Positions 45,601 to 54,111 of a DNA stretch of 64,000 nucleotides are shown here, one piece after another. This DNA is from Halosimplex litoreum (GTDB taxonomy: Archaea; Halobacteriota; Halobacteria; Halobacteriales; Haloarculaceae), in assembly GCF_016065055.1 (NCBI RefSeq), contig NZ_CP065856.1:558001-622000 (forward strand). Reading direction: 5' to 3'. The notes under the pieces are model-generated. The model searched no databases. It was given only the letters and a program-made list of their open reading frames with translations, and had not been told where the DNA came from. Each line of letters begins with the position of its first letter. Position 1 is the first letter of the stretch. The position numbers were made by a program, and so were the translations under genes.

Positions 45601-47323
45601 CGAAAGTGCCAAGCGGGAGAACATTCCCGGCCTCGTCCTTAGCCGTAACCGTGTAGGTCTCGGAGAAGCCCTGGAAGTTCTCGCCATCAGCGGTGATCGT
45701 CACGTTCGCGTTAGCAGCGCCAACGTCGATAGTTTCGACATCGGCGGTGTCACCAGCGTCGTGGACGTACCACGTGCGTGCGTCGTTCAGCGTTGCGGTA
45801 ATCGAGAAACCACCGTTGGAGCCGGTAGTGTCGACACCGACCAGACTACCGGCACCGCCGCTCTGCGTGCGGATCTCGATTGAATTACCAGTTACAGGAT
45901 CACCATTACTGTCCACCAGATTCCCGCTAATCGTCACTTCGTCGTTGTAAGCGGGGCTACTGGGGTCGACAGTGAAGTTCTCGACGATATTGCGGTCTTC
46001 AACCGTGACCGTGGCACCGCCTTCGTTGTTAGCAGCAGTACTGTCGATGTTGACAGCGTCAGTAGTGGTGCTGATACCAACGAACCAGTCGCCAGCACTG
46101 TCGAAGACACCGTCAACGGAGAACGCACCGGTACTCGTACTCCCTGTCTCCTGGGTGGCATCACCCTCGTCAACCAGTGCGTAGTTGATGCTCTCCTGAT
46201 AGAGATCACCGGTTTCGGCTTCAGTATCGTACCACTGGTAGACGTTCGCGTCGATGGTGTTCTCCGTACTCAGGACGACCGTACTCGGATCGGCCGTAAC
46301 GTAGTAGTCGTCAGTCGTATACGCCGCGTTGTCGACTTCGCTTCCAGCAACAATGAGCGACCCGTCCTGGTTGGTCGCCTTCGCCTGGGAGAACGTTGCA
46401 TCCGTTGTCGTGCCCGTCAGCGTGATCTCTTGGTCGTTGTAGTTGTGACGGACAACAACCTCACCACCGATGTCTTCCGGATTATCGCTGACACGGAAGG
46501 TAACGTCGTCACCGGCGGTGGTTCCTTGTGAATTGACGGCGATCGTCGGCTGAGAGAGTGCCTGATCAACCGTCTGCGATGTCGTCGTATCTTGTAGCGA
46601 TGAGGTGCCACTCGTTGCGATAACGTACGTGTCAGCAGTCACAGTGACAGTGTACGTCCCGCCACTAACGCTGTCGAACGAGTAGTCCCCGTTCGAATCC
46701 GTTGTCGTGGTTGCGACGACCTCAGCAGCGTTGTCGTCGGTAAGTTCGACCGTCGCGCCCTCGATTGCTGACGCGTCGCCAGCATCAGTAATGGAGCCCG
46801 AGATACTCCCTTCCGCGAAGGCAAACGTGGCGCTATTGGCTGAGTCACTGGCGCTAACGTCCGTGACTTCGTAAGTCAGCCCACTGGCGCTCGCATCTGC
46901 ACCGGAGGTATCGAGACCAGAGAGGGTCAGGTCGAAGTCAGCGGTCCCATCAGTGCCGTCAAGCTGTGTGACGTCAACAGTAACAACGCCGGTTGTTGTG
47001 TCGAAGCCTGTTACAGAAGCAGCAGCGTCACCATCACTTCCGGGGTTGATCGTAACCCCAGCATCGGCGCTACTCAGATCAACGCCATTCTCCTGTAGAG
47101 CGGAGACGTCAATCTCAACATCGCCTGTTGTATCGACTATGATATTATTCGTTACATGCTGTGTGCCAGCATCGGCTGACCCAACGACGAGGTCGTTAGG
47201 TGTACCGGCATCACTGACTGCGGCCGCCGCCGTCCCACTCACTGCCACAGTCGCCCCGAAGACGGAGCCGACCATGAGCAGGGAGAGGAACAGCGCGCGC
47301 AGCTTCTCGTTGGTTCCTGTCAT
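42638..47323 (-). CDS. giant surface glycoprotein with dockerin-like tail
   Basis: The 1561-residue product begins with an S-layer-type signal peptide (MTGTNEKLRALFLSLLMVGS). It contains many Ig-like/carboxypeptidase-regulatory-like beta repeats (for example ISGSITDAGDASAIEGATV) and many Asn-x-Ser/Thr sequons. A domain near 1395-1500 is shared with the peptidase at 54112-56385 (DGDTDTFTVTIP, SVTDADGE). It ends in the 56-residue module with loop DGDNDGLIDIGE. The PGF-CTERM helix expected for such a protein is missing. GC of the 5' half (about 44.8-47.3 kb) is visibly lower than that of the 3' half and neighbours. An RHH-type gene ends 19 bp upstream. It may be a second lattice or sheath protein. 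Confidence 0.86.
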   Translation of the reverse strand: MTGTNEKLRALFLSLLMVGSVFGATVAVSGTAAAAVSDAGTPNDLVVGSADAGTQHVTNNIIVDTTGDVEIDVSALQENGVDLSSADAGVTINPGSDGDAAASVTGFDTTTGVVTVDVTQLDGTDGTADFDLTLSGLDTSGADASASGLTYEVTDVSASDSANSATFAFAEGSISGSITDAGDASAIEGATVELTDDNAAEVVATTTTDSNGDYSFDSVSGGTYTVTVTADTYVIATSGTSSLQDTTTSQTVDQALSQPTIAVNSQGTTAGDDVTFRVSDNPEDIGGEVVVRHNYNDQEITLTGTTTDATFSQAKATNQDGSLIVAGSEVDNAAYTTDDYYVTADPSTVVLSTENTIDANVYQWYDTEAETGDLYQESINYALVDEGDATQETGSTSTGAFSVDGVFDSAGDWFVGISTTTDAVNIDSTAANNEGGATVTVEDRNIVENFTVDPSSPAYNDEVTISGNLVDSNGDPVTGNSIEIRTQSGGAGSLVGVDTTGSNGGFSITATLNDARTWYVHDAGDTADVETIDVGAANANVTITADGENFQGFSETYTVTAKDEAGNVLPLGTFAGEGAGAYDSSGANYLNITGPFDGTVVSDTDSTADVYISQGTLLNSDTDGDQDETNYIHVVPAQSDGAGTEAVVIEATPTVNAAEVTAQLETDDGTDLIDGYEDTAFSSPTAPDLLGDDSAATATADQDLIVNVQESDISVTGAADGDGAQSINVDVVGSDNQKPADGNALADATVTISAPDIGIEEQSVLLDGANEGQDGSTATFGSLNPEQAGEVSIDVTGHTDDGAEVSESLTLPVLGDSYNSLSPSQATIDDARQDVSLQVTDSDGTPLNNRIVVLTGVTFNASSPQTANNYETDTTLVIHGPDGQVKVGGVGGTVVQDFSSVNNGDYIAENVSFDTTGSIDLEVANSAYDDSRIDEAAAISVTGVESYEISSNRSAALAGANEVHNLTITEDGDIVNGTALDDFTVSYEPAAEVTEVTAPSSVDTDGDGTNDALQVELRAENSTAPLNITIDDGESRTGSTTLDVVEPEITTTLGGDDLTFGLVSEMNVTVEDPRDGSALGKVDVDLSAVNASFQLDDLSDETGPDATTAGNSETVTVNENGTRAVSVAPEQGTAEAAPQTLNVSTSLDTANGAYGQIAINTGNITLEDTPEDLEPSSDYSLVLNAVDANGDQLDLLGVEISGALDGGAQSKLTDEGLVNFDFTTTESGTITYTVDDSITGSEVDLVTDTAQASDDASFQVATTNVYEQVNLSLAANTTDIAQNDTVMFTLTREDFDRQTTGTLTVRNASGDVVNTVSIDQTANVTFDSAGEFAVEASKPTRTQVGKAFVNDTVDVSVEAPVDPGAVMLDNVNLDPSTVDANTTNEHMLTFDAMNVSDDGDTDTFTVTIPDAATLDSANSVSVTDADGENVSLSGGPDVSGNVITFSVAPDSSAEFRDLTVEANVTVSAPDVANTTTADLSVEVSDSDNGDDSVTATLTVEAVTDDTPEDAVYEPGSAAAEYDGDNDGLIDIGELGSAAEAFSSGELDIGQLGSVAEAFSAS

Positions 47324-47342
47324 ATGTTTTTGTAGTTTGTCA

Positions 47343-47528
47343 TTAAGTGTCTGATTCGTCCATGTCGAAGTGCTGTCGGAGGATATCCTCCAGCTTGACA
47401 CTGACGTTTGATCCTTCAGCGACGGCCTCGGCACGTACTTGGCGCCACACTTCTCGATCGATCTCGATCGAGGTGTGTGTCGTGTCGCTGCCGCCCGAAC
47501 TGTTCTCGTCGGTCATCGCCGTTGTCAT
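47343..47528 (-). CDS. ribbon-helix-helix-like small protein
   Basis: The 61-residue product has the core HTSIEIDREVWRQVRAEAVA then SVKLEDILRQHF, a beta strand and two helices in the pattern of RHH/CopG-type DNA-binding proteins. An ATG four codons later (47516) is an alternative start. It ends 19 bp before the giant surface glycoprotein gene, so it is probably co-transcribed and may regulate it. Confidence 0.72.
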   Translation of the reverse strand: MTTAMTDENSSGGSDTTHTSIEIDREVWRQVRAEAVAEGSNVSVKLEDILRQHFDMDESDT

Positions 47529-47841
47529 GACCTCATGTTTGATTGTAGCGCTGGACTATTGCAGTGAGTTACTGAACACTACATCACGGACCATTACCGT
47601 CTGCCGTATTATAGCTTGTGGGAACGGAGTAACCTGCAAGTACCACCAAATCTGCTGTTTCAGCCCCTCTCCGTCGATTTTATGCGCCGAATTATCCCCG
47701 TATTAACCGGTCTATACCCCCGATTTGACGGCCTACACCGCCGGGAACACACCGATTCGTGTTTTTACGGCAACTCGACTGCGAGCGCGTGCGTCGCGTT
47801 CTCATATTCGAGATTAGTGTCAACCGAACAGTCACTCCCAA
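47529..47841. other. AT-rich intergenic region
   Basis: No gene is seen. GC is clearly lower than in the flanks. It probably holds the promoter of the RHH/surface-glycoprotein pair. Confidence 0.5.
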
Positions 47842-48412
47842 CTACCGAACGCCCCGACACGGGTCTCGGCGGCCCGCGAGCGAGCGCGGCCGTTCGCCCA
47901 CGTCGGCGTAGCCGGCGTCGACCAGCGTGTGGAGATGGCGGCGGATGTTGGTCCGCGTGATCTCGTAGTCGGCGTCGATCTCGGGCGTCGGGCGCCACCC
48001 CTCGCCCAGTGCGACGAGCGTCTCGAGCACGTCCCACGGTTCGACATCGGTCGGGGTGTCGTAGTCGGCGAAGTACTCGGCGACGGTCACCGGCCCGGGC
48101 TCGGGCAGGTCGGCGTCGGCCAGCCGCGCCCGCCCGGCGTCAGTGAGGTATAGTAGAATTTGAAAGACATCGCTTAGGCGATCGCACACAGTCGTGCGAT
48201 CGACTGTGCAAACGCTTTCAAATTCTACTATAGTACATGTGCGGCTCCTGATCTTCGTCACGGTCGACGTCGCCGTTCGCAGAGAGACGCTTGACGCGGT
48301 AGAGCGCCACCTGGGAGCCGATCGGCAGCGGCTCGGCGACCGACGGGACCGTCCCCAGCTCGTCGCCGGCCAGCGGCCACAGCACCTCGATATCGTCGAC
48401 CTCGGTAGCCAT
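47842..48412 (-). pseudogene. winged-helix regulator gene interrupted by a MITE
   Basis: The first 60 codons (from ATG 48412, MATEVDDIEVLWPLAGDELG onward) run into an 80-bp inverted-repeat element and stop. After the element the protein continues in another frame with LTDAGRARLADADLP and a winged-helix block (VLETLVALGEG, TRTNIRRHLHTLVDAGYADVG). Removing the element and one TA copy restores HMYYLTDAG in frame, so the ancestral gene was intact. The C-terminus (GRRDPCRGVR) may also be altered. Role of the parent gene: a small haloarchaeal transcription regulator. Confidence 0.85.
48151..48230. mobile_element. 80-bp MITE with 16-bp terminal inverted repeats and TA duplication
   Basis: Perfect inverted ends TAGTAGAATTTGAAAG / CTTTCAAATTCTACTA bound an 80-bp non-coding palindrome-rich element. 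It is flanked by TA on both sides (48149-48150 and 48231-48232). TA target duplication is the mark of IS630/Tc1-mariner-type transposition. The interior holds a second hairpin (CACAGTCG...CGACTGTG). No transposase for it is in the window. Confidence 0.88.
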
Positions 48413-49363
48413 ACCTCCATCGTGCCCGCCGACGGGATCGAGTCTGTCGGATCGCCCCGCTAGGTGTGTCGTCGCCCGCTCCGTCGGAGAGTGGCCGGGT
48501 ACCAGCTGTCCAGTCCCGGCTCACACGGGTACATCCGCGCGCGGCCGCTCTCGCGTGCGCTCGCGAAAATTTTCCGCCAGCGACCGTCTCCATCGAGTAG
48601 CGGACGACGAGCGCTCCCGTCGAGTAGCGGGGGCTACCGGGACCCGAGCGGTCGCCCACCGGGCGGTGAGGAGCCGCCAGAAACACACCACACACACGAG
48701 TCGTAAGCGGTGTATACGCATCGTGAGCGGCGAAAGCCGTTTGAGGATCCACGGCGTACCGTTACGTACCACACACGATGCACGCAGCTGGCCCACGATA
48801 GTAGCGCCGTGGGCCAGTGTGTGTGGTCTCGCCGAGTCAGAGGCGAGCATCCGCCTGGATGGCAGTATCTGACTCTTGTCACACCGCCCGTGCCAGAGGC
48901 GGCTGCCCCAGCCCGGGCACCAATATCTGGCTTTCAGCGTCGCTAAATGCTTTGTGATCAGTTACGTCCCTGGTATGGCACATTCGCAGTCATGTTCGTG
49001 CCCGCTTCGCAATCGATAACTCAGCCCTTCGCGTTCTGTCTCCGACTCTCTGGTCTATCTCGGCGAAGAGACGTTGTACTGGCCAGGAATGGAGCGCATA
49101 ACAATACCTCTCTGGTGAGTACTCTGCCACTGGGGGAACTTCCGGGGCTGTGCCACCGGGGATGCCAAATCTCGTTGTGGATGCCTGTACGCCCCATTTC
49201 CAGGGGGCGTCTTCAGACTGTGAAACTACCGCCGCGTGTTTAAGAATCAGTTGCCCCTAGAGCAGTCTGTCTGCACGGTGCGTCTTCCCCGACCCCTGTG
49301 TGCAGACATTCCCCCCCATCCCCCCTAATTGCCCGATGGGCGCTCCCCCCGCGCCCATTGTTT
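48413..49363. other. long non-coding or degraded region
   Basis: About 950 bp without a supportable gene. Short direct repeats (TCGAGTAGCGG near 48590 and 48620) and stretches of lower GC (48890-49240) suggest decayed or foreign DNA next to the IS element. No structured RNA recognised. Confidence 0.5.
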
Positions 49364-49645
49364 TCAGCACCGAGTCGCCCACTCGTGCCAGCAGCCCCAG
49401 CTGCAGAACCGGAGGTGCAGCTGTGTCTCCACCGTCCGATCCTCGCGCTCCTCGACGAGGCAGGCCCGTGCTTCGACGACGGAGTCACGGCCGAGGTGGA
49501 CGGGCTCCTCGCAGTGCCAGCACGGCCGGCTGGTGGTCGTGGCGGTCGCCGGGTCGATCTGTTCGACGGCCCTGATCCAGCCGGTGTCGGCGTCGGGCGG
49601 CCCGTCCCGCAGCGAGCGGTAGCGCTGGGCGGTTCGCTGGTTCAT
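49364..49645 (-). CDS. small zinc-ribbon protein (DUF7576-like)
   Basis: The 93-residue product has CWHCEEPVHLG and CSWGCWHEWA, four cysteines in two pairs typical of a treble-clef or ribbon finger, as in the haloarchaeal DUF7576 family. The left end of the TnpB element lies just upstream of its ATG, so its promoter may have been displaced. Confidence 0.72.
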   Translation of the reverse strand: MNQRTAQRYRSLRDGPPDADTGWIRAVEQIDPATATTTSRPCWHCEEPVHLGRDSVVEARACLVEEREDRTVETQLHLRFCSWGCWHEWATRC

Positions 49646-49654
49646 AGAATAGCG

Positions 49655-51035
49655 AGGCGGAAACCCACCCGTTCACGGGTGGGAGGAAGCGCGTCCACTC
49701 GGTGGTACAATCCACCGACGACAGCAGGGCCGACTTCCAAACGCTTTTGAATTACTAAGATTACATATGGTATATGGGGAAGCGGCGCACTGTCCCCGTG
49801 CGACTCGACGTGGACAGTGACGATGTCGCGCTTCTCCGCGACACTGTCGACGAGTTCCTGTGGGCCGCCAACTACGTGACGCGCCACGCTTTCGAGGGTG
49901 AATACGTCACGACGAGTAAAACAACGCTCCACGATGGCACCTACGAAGACGTGCGCGATGAAACGCACTTGCACAGCAACCACGTCCAAGCCGCTCGCAA
50001 CAAGGCCGCCGATGCCTGCAAGAGCGCCGTCGAAAAGTGGAAGCACGGCAAGAAAGCGTCGATGCCCCACTTCACTAGTCCACACCTCGTCTACGATCAC
50101 CGCACCGCGACGTTCCACGACGACCACGTGAGCCTCGCCACGCTCGATGGCCGGATTGTAGCCGAGTACGTGCTCCCGGATGACGAGCGAGATACGCCCC
50201 ACGCCGAGTACTTCTTCTCGGACGAGTACGAGACGACAGGCGCAGAATTGCACTACACGAACGGTAACTGGATGCTCCACGTCCACTGCAAGGTGGAGGT
50301 GGAGTCCGACACGTCGGAGCAGGCAACACCCGAGAACGGAGCGGTTCTCGGGGTTGACCTCGGCGTGAATCAGCTAGCTGTCACTTCGACTGGCACGTTC
50401 TGGACGGGCGACGAGTTCGACCACTGGCGCAGAGAGTACGAGAACCGCCGTGGCGACCTGCAAGAGTGTGGAACGCGGTGGGCACACGAGAATCTGCAGG
50501 CTGTCGGACGCAAAGAGACAAATCGCTTCAAAATCACACTCCACCGTATCAGTGATGCGTTAGTCGCGGAGGCCCGCGACCACGAGTGTTCAGTGATAGC
50601 CTTCGAGGATTTGACGGACATCCGGGAGCGCACTGGTGCGTCGTGGGGCCACAAGTGGGCGTTCGATCGCCTCTACGAGTACGTCGAGTATAAAGCCGCA
50701 GAGTACGGTGTCGACGTAGAACAGGTAGATCCCGAGAACACGTCACTGCGATGCTCGACGTGTGGGTGCACAGACCCTGACAACCGCGACGGTGAGGACT
50801 TCGAGTGCCTGAAATGCAGCTACGAGAACCATGCCGACTACAACGCCGCGAAAAACATCGGTCTGCGGTATCTCCGTCGGGACCAAACAGGCTCCGGTGG
50901 AGGCGCACCCGTAGGCGTGTGCTTGAACAGCGGGACGCTGAACGTGAACGGAGAGTATGACCCTCCTGCCGATGATTCGGCTAGAACGGGAGTCCACGCT
51001 GAAAGCCCACGGCTTTAGCCGTGGGGTAGCTTACG
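49655..51035 (+). mobile_element. IS200/IS605-group element carrying only tnpB (IS1341 type)
   Basis: A tnpB gene is bounded by two subterminal palindromes: CCCACCCG-TTCA-CGGGTGGG at 49664-49683 and CCCACGGC-TTTA-GCCGTGGG at 51006-51025. No tnpA is present. The exact ends are not certain, since this group leaves no target duplication. Confidence 0.82.
49774..51018 (+). CDS. tnpB: RNA-guided endonuclease TnpB
   Basis: The 414-residue product has the RuvC-like catalytic residues in place: [11 protein letters not shown] (Asp), IAFEDLTDI (Glu) and [12 protein letters not shown] (Asp), with a zinc finger CSTCGCTD...CLKC between. The N-terminal REC/wedge region is complete (about 1-190), so the nuclease is probably intact. 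TnpB proteins cut DNA guided by an omega RNA made from the element's right end. Its stop codon lies in the loop of the right-end hairpin, so coding and guide RNA sequence overlap. Confidence 0.93.
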   Translation: MGKRRTVPVRLDVDSDDVALLRDTVDEFLWAANYVTRHAFEGEYVTTSKTTLHDGTYEDVRDETHLHSNHVQAARNKAADACKSAVEKWKHGKKASMPHFTSPHLVYDHRTATFHDDHVSLATLDGRIVAEYVLPDDERDTPHAEYFFSDEYETTGAELHYTNGNWMLHVHCKVEVESDTSEQATPENGAVLGVDLGVNQLAVTSTGTFWTGDEFDHWRREYENRRGDLQECGTRWAHENLQAVGRKETNRFKITLHRISDALVAEARDHECSVIAFEDLTDIRERTGASWGHKWAFDRLYEYVEYKAAEYGVDVEQVDPENTSLRCSTCGCTDPDNRDGEDFECLKCSYENHADYNAAKNIGLRYLRRDQTGSGGGAPVGVCLNSGTLNVNGEYDPPADDSARTGVHAESPRL

Positions 51036-51139
51036 TCTCCGACCAACTCCATCAGCGCGCGAGCCCGTTCGGGAGCGCTTCTGTTCGTTTGGCTCGAGCG
51101 CGGTAGCCGGCTGCTTCCGATGCCGGAATCGCCTCGGTA

Positions 51140-53479
51140 TCACACCGGTTCGACCGCGCTCTCGCTCGCGCGCGCACCGATATCGGCCCCGACGGTGCCA
51201 CCGTTTCGGACGGCTCGTTCGTCCACCGCGACGGTGGTGTTGCCCAGAGTGTACCGGCCGGGGTAGGGGACGGTTACCGCGAACGCCCCCGTGGCGTTCG
51301 CGCGGACGCGACGCTCGTAGCGGACGGTCCGGCCGTCGACGGTGACGTTCGTCGCGAGGGTCTGGGTCCGGTTGGGCGCGGCGGTACCGACGAGGCGGGC
51401 GCCGGGGACTACGCTGGCGACGACCCGGCCGTCGGGCCCGCGGTAGCGGACGCGGTAGTGGGCCAGCCCCGGCGCGTCGGCGGTCCGGCCGCCGAAGCTC
51501 CCCGCGAGGCGCGCGCCGACCGTCCCCGACTCGAAGCCGCTCCCCTCGACGACGACGTAGCCGACGCGGTCGCGCAGCCGCGGGTACCACCCCGAGGCGT
51601 TCGCCGCCGAGGCGAACGGCCCGAAGTTCGCCCGGGCGAACCCGTACGACCGCGACTGGCCGCTGACGACGTAGTTGTACATCCGGTTGTCGCCCCATCG
51701 ACTGAACACGTAGCTGTCGGGGGAGGCGAGCCCGCGCTCGGCGGCGTCGTCGGCCGTCCACGCCGCCGCGCGGTAGGCGTCGCCGTCGGTCGTCACCTGG
51801 CTGGTCTTGACTGGCACCTGGACGACCCCAAGGCCGGCGACGAGGACGAACAGCGCGAGCACCTGTGCGGCCCGCCGGCCCGTCGGGATCGAGAGCGACC
51901 GCGGCCCCGTGCGGTCGGGGTCCAGCGGCGCCGGCGGCGCGCCGAGGTCGACGACCGACGCGAGGTGGACGAACCCGAGGCCGGCGAAGGCGGCGGCGAA
52001 CACCGCGAGCTGGCCGGCGAAGCGCACCTGGACGGCCGCGAGCAGGAGGAACCACCACCCGTAGGCGACCGGGACGGCCCATGCGGCGTCCGAGCGGGTC
52101 GCCCGCCGGGTCGCCCACGCCAGCCACGGGGCCGCGAGGACGAGCACGAACCCGAACAGCAACAGCCAGCCGACCGACCCGCCGTCGAGCAGCGACCGCG
52201 TCTCCGCGATCCCCCGCGACGCGAAGAGGTCGCCGAACCGCCCGGTCGCTCGCGTCCAGACGGCCGGCGCGGCGACCGCGACCGCGGCCAGGCCGGCGAT
52301 TCCCGCGACGCCGCTCGCCGGTACCACCGCCCACGGCGGCGCGTCGGCGCGACCGACGAGTTCGGCGACCGCGAGGACCCCGACGACGGCCGCCAGCAAC
52401 AGCGCGGGCGTGACTGCGACGACCGAGTCGTGCCACCCCAGCGCCGCGTGCGCTCCGGCGACGACGACCGCCGCCGCCCCGACCCCGGCGACGACCGGGA
52501 GTCCTCGACGCGCCGGCGAATCGCCCGCTCGAACGTCTTGGACCGCGCGGACGGCGACGTACCCGACGACCGGGACCACGAGCAGGGGGCCGGCCGACCA
52601 CCCGAGGATCTGTCCGGCGAGTCCCGCCGCGACGACGCCCGCCCCCAGCCACGCGCGGCGGTCGCGGAGGCCGTCCGTCCCGTCGACTGCGACCAGCCCG
52701 TAGGCGGTGACCGCCAGCGGGACGTAGTCGAAGGCGTGGTGGTCGGCGAACCCGAGGCTGGTCCGCATCGCGTGGCCCGGCGTGACCGCCAGCAGTACGA
52801 CGGCGGCCAGCGCGACCCGACGGTCGTCCGTGAGTGCCACCACGAGCGCGTACAGCACCGCAGCGGTCGCGACCGCGGTAACGACGGGGTACCACGCCAG
52901 CGTCCATCCCGCCGCGGCGGGCGTCCCGCCGAACAGCGACGCGACAAGCGTCGTGACCGCGACGAACAGCGGCTCTCCCGTCTCGGTCGGCCCGACGCCC
53001 GTCAGGACGGGGCCGATATCGAGCGGTCCCGAGACGTTCAGGAGCGTCCGCTCGACCCAGTACCGATAGGCGTACGGGTCGTTCCCCGAGAGGACGACCG
53101 TCCCGTCTCTGAACACCGATGGGTAACTGATCACGCGCGCGAGAACCACCGCCGAGAGTGCCGCGACGAGAGCGCCGACCCGACGTGAGTCGAGATCGAC
53201 GGTCGAGAACGTCGGTCGCCCGACCCGTGGCCGGTCGTCGGTCACCCCGTCGTCTCCCAGTGCCTGGCGAACCGCGTCGGGGTCGGCGAGGCGGTATCCG
53301 TCGCCCTCCTTTTCGACGACGTCGCGCTCGACCAGTTCACCGAACGTCCCCGAGTCGACCTCGGTGTCGTCGAACGTCCACGTCTCCGCGGCCGCGTCGA
53401 CTTCCAGAAGGGTTCGCAGATCCTCGGTCAGATCCGGCCGATCCTCGATGAGCGACGCCGCCGCGGATCGCTCACTCAT
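51140..53479 (-). CDS. divergent STT3/AglB-type oligosaccharyltransferase
   Basis: The 779-residue product has an N-terminal soluble domain (about 1-85, winged-helix-like), then about 13 membrane helices and a C-terminal extracellular domain. STT3-like features are GNDPYAYRYWVERTL in the first external loop and DHHAFDY further on. The usual WWDYG motif is replaced by SRWGDNRMYNYVVSG. It should transfer a lipid-linked glycan to Asn, or act on another acceptor. The ATG at 53479 is supported by a CTTATTCG element about 30 nt upstream. It is embedded among heavily sequon-rich secreted proteins. Confidence 0.85.
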   Translation of the reverse strand: MSERSAAASLIEDRPDLTEDLRTLLEVDAAAETWTFDDTEVDSGTFGELVERDVVEKEGDGYRLADPDAVRQALGDDGVTDDRPRVGRPTFSTVDLDSRRVGALVAALSAVVLARVISYPSVFRDGTVVLSGNDPYAYRYWVERTLLNVSGPLDIGPVLTGVGPTETGEPLFVAVTTLVASLFGGTPAAAGWTLAWYPVVTAVATAAVLYALVVALTDDRRVALAAVVLLAVTPGHAMRTSLGFADHHAFDYVPLAVTAYGLVAVDGTDGLRDRRAWLGAGVVAAGLAGQILGWSAGPLLVVPVVGYVAVRAVQDVRAGDSPARRGLPVVAGVGAAAVVVAGAHAALGWHDSVVAVTPALLLAAVVGVLAVAELVGRADAPPWAVVPASGVAGIAGLAAVAVAAPAVWTRATGRFGDLFASRGIAETRSLLDGGSVGWLLLFGFVLVLAAPWLAWATRRATRSDAAWAVPVAYGWWFLLLAAVQVRFAGQLAVFAAAFAGLGFVHLASVVDLGAPPAPLDPDRTGPRSLSIPTGRRAAQVLALFVLVAGLGVVQVPVKTSQVTTDGDAYRAAAWTADDAAERGLASPDSYVFSRWGDNRMYNYVVSGQSRSYGFARANFGPFASAANASGWYPRLRDRVGYVVVEGSGFESGTVGARLAGSFGGRTADAPGLAHYRVRYRGPDGRVVASVVPGARLVGTAAPNRTQTLATNVTVDGRTVRYERRVRANATGAFAVTVPYPGRYTLGNTTVAVDERAVRNGGTVGADIGARASESAVEPV

Positions 53480-53558
53480 ACCACCACTCACCTCCGACCG
53501 GCGAATAAGCGTATCGCTCCGGTGACCGACCTGCAGTACGTCGCCCGAACACGCGCCG

Positions 53559-53711
53559 TCAGTCTTCGGTCAGTACGATCTCGATCTCGACGGTCCCGTC
53601 TTCACCGTCCCGGTCGCCTGATTCCTCGGTCTTGTGTCCGTCGGCCAGCAGCGCAGTAGCGGCGACTGCCATCGCGACCGCCGGGAGCCCGAACCCGTGT
53701 CGCCGTTCCAT
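53559..53711 (-). CDS. 50-residue secreted small protein (paralogue A)
   Basis: Begins MERRHGFGLPAVAMAVAATA, a signal-like hydrophobic N-terminus, and ends in a short acidic strand DGTVEIEIVLTED. The neighbour at 53789-53950 has the same layout and ending. Too short for a family call. It lies just upstream of the STT3-type gene on the same strand. Confidence 0.55.
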   Translation of the reverse strand: MERRHGFGLPAVAMAVAATALLADGHKTEESGDRDGEDGTVEIEIVLTED

Positions 53712-53788
53712 ATCCGAACCAGGTGAATCAACGGATAAACACTTTGTGGAAGATTTTCGGCGGAACGACAGCCGGTCCGGGCGCGCGG

Positions 53789-53950
53789 TCACTCGTCGGA
53801 GAGGACGACGTCGAGGGTGACGGTGCCGTCCGCCGCCTCGGCTCCGATACGACCGATGTCGGAGTCGTCCTCGGCCTCGCCGGGGTCGGCACCGATGGTC
53901 GCCAGCGCCCCGAGTCCGGCGACCGCCGACAGCAGTTCGCGCCGTTCCAT
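53789..53950 (-). CDS. 53-residue secreted small protein (paralogue B)
   Basis: Begins MERRELLSAVAGLGALATIG (signal-like) and ends DGTVTLDVVLSDE. The start MERR and the final DGTV-(hydrophobic strand)-acidic ending match paralogue A, 78 bp away on the same strand. The repeated design argues that both are real genes. Confidence 0.58.
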   Translation of the reverse strand: MERRELLSAVAGLGALATIGADPGEAEDDSDIGRIGAEAADGTVTLDVVLSDE

Positions 53951-54111
53951 GTTCCATGCCCTCTCGCCGACTGGTAAACCTCTTGTGGCTACCGACTATC
54001 CAGCTCCGTGTCGGGATACGGCCGTCTGCGAACGGCTCGCAATCAGCCCGCGAGGAGAGCTAACGACGCGAGTTCCGACGGCTTCGCCCGCTGCATCCGA
54101 TGCGACGGCGC

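Noticed and set aside
48151-48230. Palindrome considered as a transcription terminator or riboswitch
   Set aside because: The perfect 16-bp ends, the TA on both sides and the restored reading frame fit a MITE insertion better.
48413-49363. Several short ORFs considered as genes (for example 48947-49243)
   Set aside because: Composition is not acidic, there are no domains or starts with promoter support, and frames overlap each other.
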